A DNA stretch of 64,000 nucleotides from the NCBI GenBank assembly GCA_029851415.1, contig CM056743.1, forward strand, positions 72,809,186-72,873,185. The letters run 5' to 3'. Positions within the stretch are counted from its first letter, which is position 1. Every line of letters starts with the position of its first letter. The stretch comes from Eretmocerus hayati (taxonomy: Eukaryota; Arthropoda; Insecta; Hymenoptera; Aphelinidae). The position numbers and the translations under genes are program-made. The notes under the pieces were generated by a model. It worked only from the letters and a program-made list of their open reading frames with translations. It did no database searches and was not told where the DNA came from. Shown here piece by piece: positions 50,314 through 62,808 of the stretch.

Positions 50314-53300
50314 TGAACTCAGCACAAGCACTCATATCTCCGCCGGAAATTGCTCTGAGGGGATGATCGAAATAGATTCTGGGAGCAATAGATTAGCAAT
50401 AATATATAAGCTGAGTCAGGTTCCCATGGGTCGACAAAAACTCAATGTTTGTGCTGGTCCACATTGAACTCAGCACAAGCACTCAAATCTCCGCCGGGAA
50501 ATGCTCTGAGGGGATGATCAAAACGGATTCTGAGAGCAATGAATCAGCAATAAAATGTAAGCTAGGTTAGGTTCTGATAGGTCAGCGGAAACCCATCGTT
50601 TGTGTTGGGTCCACATTGAACTCAGCACAAGCACTCATATCTCCGCCGGAAGTTGCTCCAAGGGGATGATCGAAACGGATTCTGAGAGCAATAAATTAGT
50701 AATAAAATATAAGCTAAGTTAGGTTTCGATGGGTCGACAAAAACTCAATGTTTGCGCTGAGTCAGCATTGAACTCAGCACAAGCATTCATATCACCGCCG
50801 GAAATTGCTCTGAGGGGATGATCGAAATAGATTCTGGGAGCAATAGATTAGCAATAATATATAAGCTGAGTCAGGTTCCTATGGGTCGACAAAAACTCAA
50901 TGTTTGTGCTGGGTCCATATTGAACTCAGCACAAACACTCATATCTTTGCCGGAAGTTGCTCTAAGGGGATGATCAGAACGGATTCTGGGAGCAATGAAT
51001 TAGCAATAGAATATAAGCTAAGTGGGGTTCCGATCGGTCAGCATAAACCCAATGTTTGTGCTGGGTCCACATTGAACTCAGCACAAGCACTCATATCTCC
51101 GCCGGGGAATGCTCTGAGGGGATGATCAAAATAGATTCTGGGAGCAATAAATTAACAATGGAATTTCAGCTGAGTTAGGTTCCGATAGTTCGGCGAAAAC
51201 CCAATGTTTGTGTTGGGTCCACATTGAACTCAGCACAAGCACTCATATCTCCGCCGGAATATACTCTGAGGGGATGATCGAAGTAGATTCTGGGAGCAAT
51301 GAATTAGCAATGAAATATAAGCTAAGTCAGGTTTCGATGGGTCGACAAAAACTCAATGTTTGCGCTGGGTCCACATTGAACTCAGCACAAAAACTCATAT
51401 CTCCGCCGGAAGTTGCTCCGAGGGGATGATCAAAATAGATTCTGGGAGCAATAAATTAGCAATAGAATATGAGCTTAGTCAGGTTTCGATAGAATGGCGA
51501 GAACCCAATGTTTGCGCTGGGTCCTCAATTGAACTCAGCACAAGCATTCATATCTCGGCGGGAAATTGCTCTCAGGGGATGAGAAACTAGATTCTGGGAG
51601 CAATAAATTAGCAATGAAATTTCAGCTACGTCAGGTTTCGATGGGTCGACAAAAACTCAATGTTCGCGCTGGGTCCACATTGAACTCAGCACAAAAACTC
51701 ATATCTCCGCCGGAAGTTGCTCTAAGGGGATGATCGAAACGGATTCTGAAAGCAATGAATTAGCAATGGAATATGAGCTAAGTCAGCATTCGAAGGGTCG
51801 ACATGGACTCAATGTTTGTGCTGGGTCCACATTGAACTCGACACAAACACTCATATCTCCGCCGGAAGTTGCTCCGGGGGGATGATCAAAATAGACTCTG
51901 GGAGCAATAAATTAGCAATAGAATATAAGCTAAGTCAGGTTTCGATAGGTTGGCGAGAACCCAATGTTTGTGCTGGGTCCACATTGAACTCAGCACAAGC
52001 ACTGATATCTCCGCCGGGAATGGCTCTGAGGGGATGATCAAAATAGATTCTGGGAGCAATGAATTAGCAATAATATATAAGCTGAGTCAGGTTCCTATGG
52101 GTCGACAAAAACTCAATGTTTGTGCTGGGTCCACATTGAACTCAGCACAAGCATTCATATCTCCGCCGGAAATTGCTCTTAGAGGATGATCAGAGTAGAT
52201 TCTGGGAGCAATAACTTAGCAATAAAATATAAGCTAAGTCAGGTTTCGATGGGTCGACAAGAACTCAATGTTTGTGCTGGGTCCACATTGAACTCAGCAC
52301 AAACACTCATATCTCCGCCGGAAGTTGCTCCGAGGGGATGATCAAAATAGATTCTGGGAGCAATAAATTAGCAATAAAATATAAGACAAGTCAGGTTCCG
52401 ATAGGTTGGCGAGTACCCAATGTTTGTGCTGGGTCCACATTGAACTCAGCACAAGCACTCATATCTCCGCCGGGAATTGCTCTGAGGGCATGATCAAAAT
52501 AGATTCTGGGAGCAATAAATTAGCAATGAAATTTCAGCTAAATCAGGTTTCGATGGGTCGTTAAAAACTCAATGTTTGCGCTTGGTCCACATTGAACTCA
52601 GCACAAGCACTCATATCTCCGCCGGAAATGGCTCTGAGGGGATGATCAAAATAGATTCTGGGAGCAATAAAGTAGCAATAAAATATAAGCTGAGTCGGGT
52701 TTCGATGGGTCGACAAAAACTCAATGTTTGTGCTGGGTCCACATTGAACTCAGCACGAGCACTCATATCTCCGCCGGAAATTACTCTGAGGGGATGATCA
52801 GAGGGGATTCTGGGAGCAATGAATTAGCAATGAAATATAAGCTAAGTCAGGTTCCGATGGGTCGACAAAAACTCAATGTTTGTGCTGGGTCCACATTGAA
52901 CTCAGCACAAACACTCATATCTCCGCCGGAAGTTGCTCCGAGGGGATGATCGAAATAGATTCTGGGAGCAATAAATCAGCGATAAAATATGAGGTTAGTT
53001 AGCATTCGATGGGTCGACAAGAACTCAATGTTTTTGCTGTGTCCACATTGAACTCAGCACAAACACTTATATCTTCGCCGGAAGTTGCTCTAAGGGGATG
53101 AGCAGAACGGATTCTGAGAGCAATAAATTAGCAATAAAATATAAGCTAAGTTAGGTTCCGATAGTTCGGCGGAAATCCAATGTTTGTGTTGAGTCCACAT
53201 TGAACTCAGCACAAGCACTCATATCTCCGCCGGAAATTGCTCTGAAGGGGATGATCAAAATAGATTCTGGGAGCAATGAATCAGCAATGAAATTTCAGCT

Positions 53301-54114
53301 AAGTCAGGTTTCGATGGGTCGACAAAAACTCAATGTTTGCGCTGGGTCCACATTGAACTCAGCACAAGCACTCATATCTCCACCGGAAATTGCTCTGAGG
53401 GGACGATCGAAATAGATTCTGGGAGCAATAGATTAGCAATAATATATAAGCTGAGTCAGGTTCCTATGGGTCGACAAAAACTCAATGTTTGCGCTGGGTC
53501 CATATTGAACTCAGCACAAACACTCATATCTTTGCCGGAAGTTGCTCTAAGGGGATGATCAGATCGGATTCTGGGAGCAATGAATTAGCAATAGAATATA
53601 AGCTAAGTTGGGTTCCGATCGGTCAGCATAAACCCAATGTTTGTGCTGGGTCCACATTGAACTCAGCACAAGCACTCATATCTCCGCCGGAAGTTGCTCT
53701 GAGGGGATGAGCAGAACGGATTCTGAGAGCGATAAATTAGCAATAAAATATAAGCTAAGTGAGGTTCGGATAGGTCAGCGGAAATCCAATGTTTGTGCTG
53801 AGTCCACATTGAACTCAGCACAAGCACTCATATCTCCGCCGGGAATCGCTCTGAGGGGATGATCAAAGTAGATTCTGGGAGCAATGAATTAGCAATGAGA
53901 TATCAGCTAAGTCAGGTTTCGAAAGGGTCGACAAAAACTCAATGTTTGCGCTGGGTCCATATTGAACTCAGCACAAATACTTATATCTCCGCCGGAAGTT
54001 GCTCTGAGGGGATGAGCAGAACGGATTCTGAGAGCGAAAAATTAGCAATAAAATATAAGCTAAGTGAGGTTCCGATAGTTCGGTGAAAATCCAATGTTTG
54101 TGTTGGGTCCACAT
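50314..54114. repeat. 3,801-bp (25-monomer) unit, copy 1
   Basis: Copy 1 of a direct tandem duplication. The length is 25 monomers plus 1: GAAGGGG at 53,180 and an inserted base in TTTCGAAAGGGTCGAC near 53,922 add two, and GCTGGTCC at 50,445 removes one. The markers TATCTCGGCGGGAAAT, GCTCCGGGGGGATG, GGCGAGTACCC and GAGGGCATGATC are private to this pair. The left limit is 50,313 (CACTGAAC against CATTGAAC). Confidence 0.93.
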
Positions 54115-57100
54115 TGAACTCAGCACAAGCACTCATATCTCCGCCGGAAATTGCTCTGAGGGGATGATCGAAATAGATTCTGGGAGCAATAGATTAGCAA
54201 TAATATATAAGCTGAGTCAGGTTCCCATGGGTCGACAAAAACTCAATGTTTGTGCTGGTCCACATTGAACTCAGCACAAGCACTCAAATCTCCGCCGGGA
54301 AATGCTCTGAGGGGATGATCAAAACGGATTCTGAGAGCAATGAATCAACAATAAAATGTAAGCTAGGTTAGGTTCTGATAGGTCAGCGGAAACCCATCGT
54401 TTGTGTTGGGTCCACATTGAACTCAGCACAAGCACTCATATCTCCGCCGGAAGTTGCTCCAAGGGGATGATCGAAACGGATTCTGAGAGCAATAAATTAG
54501 TAATAAAATATAAGCTAAGTTAGGTTTCGATGGGTCGACAAAAACTCAATGTTTGCGCTGAGTCAGCATTGAACTCAGCACAAGCATTCATATCACCGCC
54601 GGAAATTGCTCTGAGGGGATGATCGAAATAGATTCTGGGAGCAATAGATTAGCAATAATATATAAGCTGAGTCAGGTTCCTATGGGTCGACAAAAACTCA
54701 ATGTTTGTGCTGGGTCCATATTGAACTCAGCACAAACACTCATATCTTCGCCGGAAGTTGCTCTAAGGGGATGATCAGAACGGATTCTGGGAGCAATGAA
54801 TTAGCAATAGAATATAAGCTAAGTGGGGTTCCGATCGGTCAGCATAAACCCAATGTTTGTGCTGGGTCCACATTGAACTCAGCACAAGCACTCATATCTC
54901 CGCCGGGGAATGCTCTGAGGGGATGATCAAAATAGATTCTGGGAGCAATAAATTAACAATGGAATTTCAGCTGAGTTAGGTTCCGATAGTTCGGCGAAAA
55001 CCCAATGTTTGTGTTGGGTCCACATTGAACTCAGCACAAGCACTCATATCTCCGCCGGAATATACTCTGAGGGGATGATCAAAGTAGATTCTGGGAGCAA
55101 TGAATTAGCAATGAAATATAAGCTAAGTCAGGTTTCGATGGGTCGACAAAAACTCAATGTTTGCGCTGGGTCCACATTGAACTCAGCACAAAAACTCATA
55201 TCTCCGCCGGAAGTTGCTCCGAGGGGATGATCAAAATAGATTCTGGGAGCAATAAATTAGCAATAGAATATGAGCTTAGTCAGGTTTCGATAGAATGGCG
55301 AGAACCCAATGTTTGCGCTGGGTCCTCAATTGAACTCAGCACAAGCATTCATATCTCGGCGGGAAATTGCTCTCAGGGGATGAGAAACTAGATTCTGGGA
55401 GCAATAAATTAGCAATGAAATTTCAGCTACGTCAGGTTTCGATGGGTCGACAAAAACTCAATGTTCGCGCTGGGTCCACATTGAACTCAGCACAAAAACT
55501 CATATCTCCGCCGGAAGTTGCTCTAAGGGGATGATCGAAACGGATTCTGAAAGCAATGAATTAGCAATGAAATATGAGCTAAGTCAGCATTCGAAGGGTC
55601 GACATGGACTCAATGTTTGTGCTGGGTCCACATTGAACTCAGCACAAACACTCATATCTCCGCCGGAAGTTGCTCCGGGGGGATGATCAAAATAGACTCT
55701 GGGAGCAATAAATTAGCAATAGAATATAAGCTAAGTCAGGTTTCGATAGGTTGGCGAGAACCCAATGTTTGTGCTGGGTCCACATTGAACTCAGCACAAG
55801 CACTGATATCTCCGCCGGGAATGGCTCTGAGGGGATGATCAAAATAGATTCTGGGAGCAATGAATTAGCAATAATATATAAGCTGAGTCAGGTTCCTATG
55901 GGTCGACAAAAACTCAATGTTTGTGCTGGGTCCACATTGAACTCAGCACAAGCACTCATATCTCCGCCGGAAATTGCTCTTAGAGGATGATCAGAGTAGA
56001 TTCTGGGAGCAATAACTTAGCAATAAAATATAAGCTAAGTCAGGTTTCGATGGGTCGACAAGAACTCAATGTTTGTGCTGGGTCCACATTGAACTCAGCA
56101 CAAACACTCATATCTCCGCCGGAAGTTGCTCCGAGGGGATGATCAAAATAGATTCTGGGAGCAATAAATTAGCAATAAAATATAAGACAAGTCAGGTTCC
56201 GATAGGTTGGCGAGTACCCAATGTTTGTGCTGGGTCCACATTGAACTCAGCACAAGCACTCATATCTCCGCCGGGAATTGCTCTGAGGGCATGATCAAAA
56301 TAGATTCTGGGAGCAATAAATTAGCAATGAAATTTCAGCTAAATCAGGTTTCGATGGGTCGTTAAAAACTCAATGTTTGCGCTTGGTCCACATTGAACTC
56401 AGCACAAGCACTCATATCTCCGCCGGAAATGGCTCTGAGGGGATGATCAAAATAGATTCTGGGAGCAATAAAGTAGCAATAAAATATAAGCTGAGTCGGG
56501 TTTCGATGGGTCGACAAAAACTCAATGTTTGTGCTGGGTCCACATTGAACTCAGCACGAGCACTCATATCTCCGCCGGAAATTACTCTGAGGGGATGATC
56601 AGAGGGGATTCTGGGAGCAATGAATAAGCAATGAAATATAAGCTAAGTCAGGTTCCGATGGGTCGACAAAAACTCAATGTTTGTGCTGGGTCCACATTGA
56701 ATTCAGCACAAACACTCATATCTCCGCCGGAAGTTGCTCCGAGGGGATGATCGAAATAGATTCTGGGAGCAATAAATCAGCGATAAAATATGAGGTTAGT
56801 TAGCATTCGATGGGTCGACAAGAACTCAATGTTTGTGCTGTGTCCACATTGAACTCAGCACAAACACTTATATCTTCGCCGGAAGTTGCTCTAAGGGGAT
56901 GAGCAGAACGGATTCTGAGAGCAATAAATTAGCAATAAAATATAAGCTAAGTTAGGTTCCGATAGTTCGGCGAAAATCCAATGTTTGTGTTGAGTCCACA
57001 TTGAACTCAGCACAAGCACTCATATCTCCGCCGGAAATTGCTCTGAAGGGGATGATCAAAATAGATTCTGGGAGCAATGAATCAGCAATGAAATTTCAGC

Positions 57101-57995
57101 TAAGTCAGGTTTCGATGGGTCGACAAAAACTCAATGTTTGCGCTGGGTCCACATTGAACTCAGCACAAGCACTCATATCTCCACCGGAAATTGCTCTGAG
57201 GGGACGATCGAAATAGATTCTGGGAGCAATAGATTAGCAATAATATATAAGCTGAGTCAGGTTCCTATGGGTCGACAAAAACTCAATGTTTGCGCTGGGT
57301 CCATATTGAACTCAGCACAAACACTCATATCTTTGCCGGAAGTTGCTCTAAGGGGATGATCAGATCGGATTCTGGGAGCAATGAATTAGCAATAGAATAT
57401 AAGCTAAGTTGGGTTCCGATCGGTCAGCATAAACCCAATGTTTGTGCTGGGTCCACATTGAACTCAGCACAAGCACTCATATCTCCGCCGGAAGTTGCTC
57501 TGAGGGGATGAGCAGAACGGATTCTGAGAGCGATAAATTAGCAATAAAATATAAGCTAAGTGAGGTTCGGATAGGTCAGCGGAAATCCAATGTTTGTGCT
57601 GAGTCCACATTGAACTCAGCACAAGCACTCATATCTCCGCCGGGAATCGCTCTGAGGGGATGATCAAAGTAGATTCTGGGAGCAATAAATTAGCAATGAG
57701 ATATCAGCTAAGTCAGGTTTCGAAAGGGTCGACAAAAACTCAATGTTTGCGCTGGGTCCATATTGAACTCAGCACAAATACTTATATCTCCGCCGGAAGT
57801 TGCTCTGAGGGGATGAGCAGAACGGATTCTGAGAGCGAAAAATTAGCAATAAAATATAAGCTAAGTGAGGTTCCGATAGTTCGGTGAAAATCCAATGTTT
57901 GTGTTGGGTCCACATTGAACTCAGCACAAGCACTCATATCTCCGCCGGAAATTGCTCTGAGGGGATGATCGAAATAGATTCTGGGAGCAATAGAT
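54115..57995. repeat. 3,801-bp unit, copy 2
   Basis: Matches 50,314–54,194 at an offset of 3,801. I noticed about a dozen base differences, for example CTCGACACAAAC near 51,840 against CTCAGCACAAAC near 55,641, GAATTAGC near 52,825 against GAATAAGC near 56,626, TGTTTTTGCTG near 53,033 against TGTTTGTGCTG, and GAACTCAGC near 52,900 against GAATTCAGC near 56,701. Identity is therefore near 99.7%, lower than for the 8.8-kb and 4.4-kb pairs. The match ends at 57,996 (AGATTAGC against AGATCAGC). Confidence 0.93.
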
Positions 57996-59114
57996 CAGCA
58001 ATAATATATAAGCTGAGTCAGGTTCCTATGGGTCGACAAAAACTCAATGTTTGCGCTGGGTCCATATTAAACTCAGCACAAATACTTATATCTCCGCCGG
58101 AAGTTGCTCTAAGGGGATGAGCAAAACGGATTCTGAGAGCGATAAATTAGCAATAAAATATAAGCTAAGTGAGGTTCCGATAGGTCAGCGGAAATCCAAT
58201 GTTTGTGCTGAGTCCACATTGAACTCAGCACAAGCACTCATATCTCCGCCGGAAATCGCTCTGAGGGGATGATCAAGGTAGATTCTGGGAGCAATAAATT
58301 AGCAATGAAATATCAGCTAAGTCAGGTTTCGATGGGTCGACAAAAACTCAATGTTTGCGCTGGGTCCACACTGAACTCAGCACAAACACTCATATCTCTG
58401 CCGGAAGTTGCTCTAAGGGGATGATCAGAACGGATTCTGGGAGCAATAAATTAGCAATGAAATTTCAGCTAAGTCAGGTTTCGATGGGTCGACAAGAACT
58501 CAATGTTTGTGCTGGGTCCACATTGAACTCAGCACAAGCACTCATATCTCCGCCGGAAGTTGCTCTAAGGGGATGATCGAAACGGATTCTGAGAGCAATA
58601 AATTAGCAATAAAATATAAGCTAAGTCAGGTTTCGATGGGTCGACAAAAACTCAATGTTTGCGCTGAGTCCACATTGAACTCAGCACAAGCATTCATATC
58701 TCCGCCGGAAATTGCTCTGAGGGGATGATCGAAATAGATTCTGGGAGCAATAGATTAGCAATAATATATAAGCTGAGTCAGGTTCCTATGGGTCGACAAA
58801 AACTCAATGTTTGCGCTTGGTCCACATTGAACTCAGCACAAGCACTCATATCTCCGCCGGAAATGGCTCTGAGGGGATGATCAAAATAGATTCTGGGAGC
58901 AATAAAGTAGCAATAAAATATAAGCTGAGTCGGGTTTCGATGGGTCGACAAAAACTCAATGTTTGTGCTGGGTCCACATTGAACTCAGCACGAGCACTCA
59001 TATCTCCAACGGAAATAACTCTGAGGGGATGTTCAGAGGAGATTCTGGGAGCAATGAATTAGCAATGAAATTTCAGCTAAGTCAGGTTTCGATGGGTCGA
59101 CAAGAACTCAATGT
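57996..59114. repeat. Entry into a third relative of the 8.8-kb unit
   Basis: About 57,996–58,790 follows the order of 29,712–30,506 (offset 28,284). At about 58,805 the sequence jumps to the type found at 31,129. 58,811–59,040 also resembles 59,723–59,952 (offset 912) but has the odd CTCCAACGGAAATAAC in place of CTCCGCCGG. This is the left flank of the 1,368-bp repeats. Confidence 0.75.
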
Positions 59115-62100
59115 TTGTGCTGGGTCCACATTGAACTCAGCACAAACACTCATATCTCCGCCGGAAGTTGCTCCGAGGGGATGATCAAAATAGATTCTGG
59201 GAGCAATAAATTAGCAATAAAATATAAGACAAGTCAGGTTCCAATGGGTCAGCGGAAATCCAATGTTTGTGCTGTGTCCACATTGAACTCAGCACGAGCA
59301 CTCGTATCTCCGCCGGAAATTGCTCTGAGGGGATGATCAAAGTAGATTCTGGGAGCAATAAATTAGCAATGAAATTCCAGCTAAGTCAGGTTTCGATGGG
59401 TCGACAAGAACTCAATGTTTGTGCTGGGTCCACATTGAACTCAGCACAAACACTCATATCTCCGCCGGAAGTTGCTCCGAGGGGATGATCAAAATAGATT
59501 CTGGGAGGAATAAATTAGCAATAAAATATAAGACAAGTCAGGTTCCGATAGGTTGGCGAGAACCCAATGTTTGTGCTGGGTCCACATTGAACTCAGCACA
59601 AGCACTCATATCTCCGCCGGGAATTGCTCTGAGGGGATGATCAAAATAGATTCTGGGAGCAATGAATTAGCAATGAAATTTCAGCTAAATCAGGTTTCGA
59701 TGGGTCGTTAAAAACTCAATGTTTGCGCTTGGTCCACATTGAACTCAGCACAAGCACTCATATCTCCGCCGGAAATGGCTCTGAGGGGATGATCAAAATA
59801 GATTCTGGGAGCAATAAAGTAGCAATAAAATATAAGCTGAGTCGGGTTTCGATGGGTCGACAAAAACTCAATGTTTGTGCTGGGTCCACATTGAACTCAG
59901 CACGAGCACTCATATCTCCGCCGGAAATAACTCTGAGGGGATGTTCAGAGGAGATTCTGGGAGCAATGAATTAGCAATGAAATATAAGCTAAGTCAGGTT
60001 CCGATGGGTCGACAAGAACTCAATGTTTGTGCTGGGTCCACATTGAACTCAGCACAAACACTCATATCTCCGCCGGAAGTTGCTCCGAGGGGATGATCAA
60101 AATAGATTCTGGGAGCAATAAATTAGCAATAAAATATAAGACAAGTCAGGTTCCGATAGGTTGGCGAGCACCCAATGTTTGTGCTGGGTCCATATTGAAC
60201 TCAGCTTAAGCACTCATATCTCCGCCGGGAATTGCTCTGAGGGGATGATCAAAATAGATTCTGGGAGCAATAAATTAGCAATGAAATTTCAGCTAAGTCA
60301 GGTTTCGATGGGTCGTTAAAAACTCAATGTTTGCGCACGGTCCACATTGAACTCAGCACAAGCACTCATATCTCCGCCGGAAATGGCTCTGAGGGGATGA
60401 TCAAAATAGATTCTGGGAGCAATAGATTAGCAATAATATATAAGCTGAGTCAGGTTCCTATGGGTCGACAAAAACTCAATGTTTGCGCTGGGTCCATATT
60501 GAACTCAGCACAAATACTTATATCTCCGCCGGAAGTTGCTCCGAGGGGATGATCAGAATAGATTCTGGGAGGAATAAATTAGCAATAAAATATAAGACAA
60601 GTCAGGTTCCGATAGGTCAGCGGAAATCCAATGTTTGGGCTGTGTCCACATTGAACTCATCACGAGCACACGTATCTCCGCCGGAAATTGCTCTGAGGGG
60701 ATAATCAAAGTAGATTCTGGGAGCAATAAATTAGCAATGAAATTTCAGCTAAGTCAGGTTTCGATGGGTCGACAAGAACTCAATGTTTGTGCTGGGTCCA
60801 CATTGAACTCAGCACAAACACTCATATCTCCGCCGGAAGTTGCTCCGAGGGGATGATCAAAATAGATTCTGGGAGCAATAAATTAGCAATAAAATATAAG
60901 ACAAGTCAGGTTCCGATAGGTTGGCGAGAACCCAATGTTTGTGCTGGGTCCACATTGAACTCAGCACAAGCACTCATATCTCCGCCGGGAATTGCTCTGA
61001 GGGGATGATCAAAATAGATTCTGGGAGCAATGAATTAGCAATGAAATTTCAGCTAAATCAGGTTTCGATGGGTCGTTAAAAACTCAATGTTTGCGCTTGG
61101 TCCACATTGAACTCAGCACAAGCACTCATATCTCCGCCGGAAATGGCTCTGAGGGGATGATCAAAATAGATTCTGGGAGCAATAAAGTAGCAATAAAATA
61201 TAAGCTGAGTCGGGTTTCGATGGGTCGACAAAAACTCAATGTTTGTGCTGGGTCCACATTGAACTCAGCACGAGCACTCATATCTCCGCCGGAAATAACT
61301 CTGAGGGGATGTTCAGAGGAGATTCTGGGAGCAATGAATTAGCAATGAAATATAAGCTAAGTCAGGTTCCGATGGGTCGACAAGAACTCAATGTTTGTGC
61401 TGGGTCCACATTGAACTCAGCACAAACACTCATATCTCCGCCGGAAGTTGCTCCGAGGGGATGATCAAAATAGATTCTGGGAGCAATAAATTAGCAATAA
61501 AATATAAGACAAGTCAGGTTCCGATAGGTTGGCGAGAACCCAATGTTTGTGCTGGGTCCATATTGAACTCAGCTTAAGCACTCATATCTCCGCCGGGAAT
61601 TGCTCTGAGGGGATGATCAAAATAGATTCTAGGAGCAATAAATTAGCAATGAAATTTCAGCTAAGTCAGGTTTCGATGGGTCGTTAAAAACTCAATGTTT
61701 GCGCACGGTCCACATTGAACTCAGCACAAGCACTCATATCTCCGCCGGAAATGGCTCTGAGGGGATGATCAAAATAGATTCTGGGAGCAATAGATTAGCA
61801 ATAATATATAAGCTGAGTCAGGTTCCTATGGGTCGACAAAAACTCAATGTTTGCGCTGGGTCCATATTGAACTCAGCACAAATACTTATATCTCCGCCGG
61901 AAGTTGCTCCGAGGGGATGATCAGAATAGATTCTGGGAGGAATAAATTAGCAATAAAATATAAGACAAGTCAGGTTCCGATAGGTCAGCGGAAATCCAAT
62001 GTTTGTGCTGTGTCCACATTGAACTCATCACGAGCACACGTATCTCCGCCGGAAATTGCTCTGAGGGGATGATCGAAGTAGATTCTGGGAGCAATAAATT

Positions 62101-62808
62101 AGCAATGAAATTTCAGCTAAGTCAGGTTTCGATGGGTCGACAAGAACTCAATGTTTGTGCTGGGTCCACATTGAACTCAGCACAAACACTCATATCTCCG
62201 CCGGAAGTTGCTCCGAGGGGATGATCAAAATAGATTCTGGGAGCAATAAATTAGCAATAAAATATAAGACAAGTCAGGTTCCGATAGGTTGGCGAGAACC
62301 CAATGTTTGTGCTGGGTCCACATTGAACTCAGCACAAGCACTCATATCTCCGCCGGGAATTGCTCTGAGGGGATGATCAAAATAGATTCTGGGAGCAATG
62401 AATTAGCAATGAAATTTCAGCTAAATCAGGTTTCGATGGGTCGTTAAAAACTCAATGTTTGCGCTTGGTCCACATTGAACTCAGCACAAGCACTCATATC
62501 TCCGCCGGAAATGGCTCTGAGGGGATGATCAAAATAGATTCTGGGAGCAATAAAGTAGCAATAAAATATAAGCTGAGTCGGGTTTCGATGGGTCGACAAA
62601 AACTCAATGTTTGTGCTGGGTCCACATTGAACTCAGCACGAGCACTCATATCTCCGCCGGAAATAACTCTGAGGGGATGATCAGAGGAGATTCTGGGAGC
62701 AATGAATTAGCAATGAAATATAAGCTAAGTCAGGTTCCGATGGGTCGACAAAAACTCAATGTTTGTGCTGGGTCCACATCGAACTCAGCACAAACACTCA
62801 TATCTCCG
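59115..62808. repeat. 1,368-bp (9-monomer) higher-order repeat, about 2.7 copies
   Basis: The period is exactly nine monomers. The best copies are 59,723–61,090 and 61,091–62,458, with partial copies on either side. Markers per copy are GGATGTTCAGAGGAG, GCTTAAGCACTC, TTGCGCACGGTCC, GAGCACACGTATC and GGGAGGAATAAATTAGC. Differences seen are GCGAGCACCC (60,168) against GCGAGAACCC, TGTTTGGGCTG (60,633) against TGTTTGTGCTG, GGATAATCAAAG (60,700) against GGATGATCGAAG, and TCTAGGAGC (61,630) against TCTGGGAGC. The right end is near 62,808. Confidence 0.9.
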
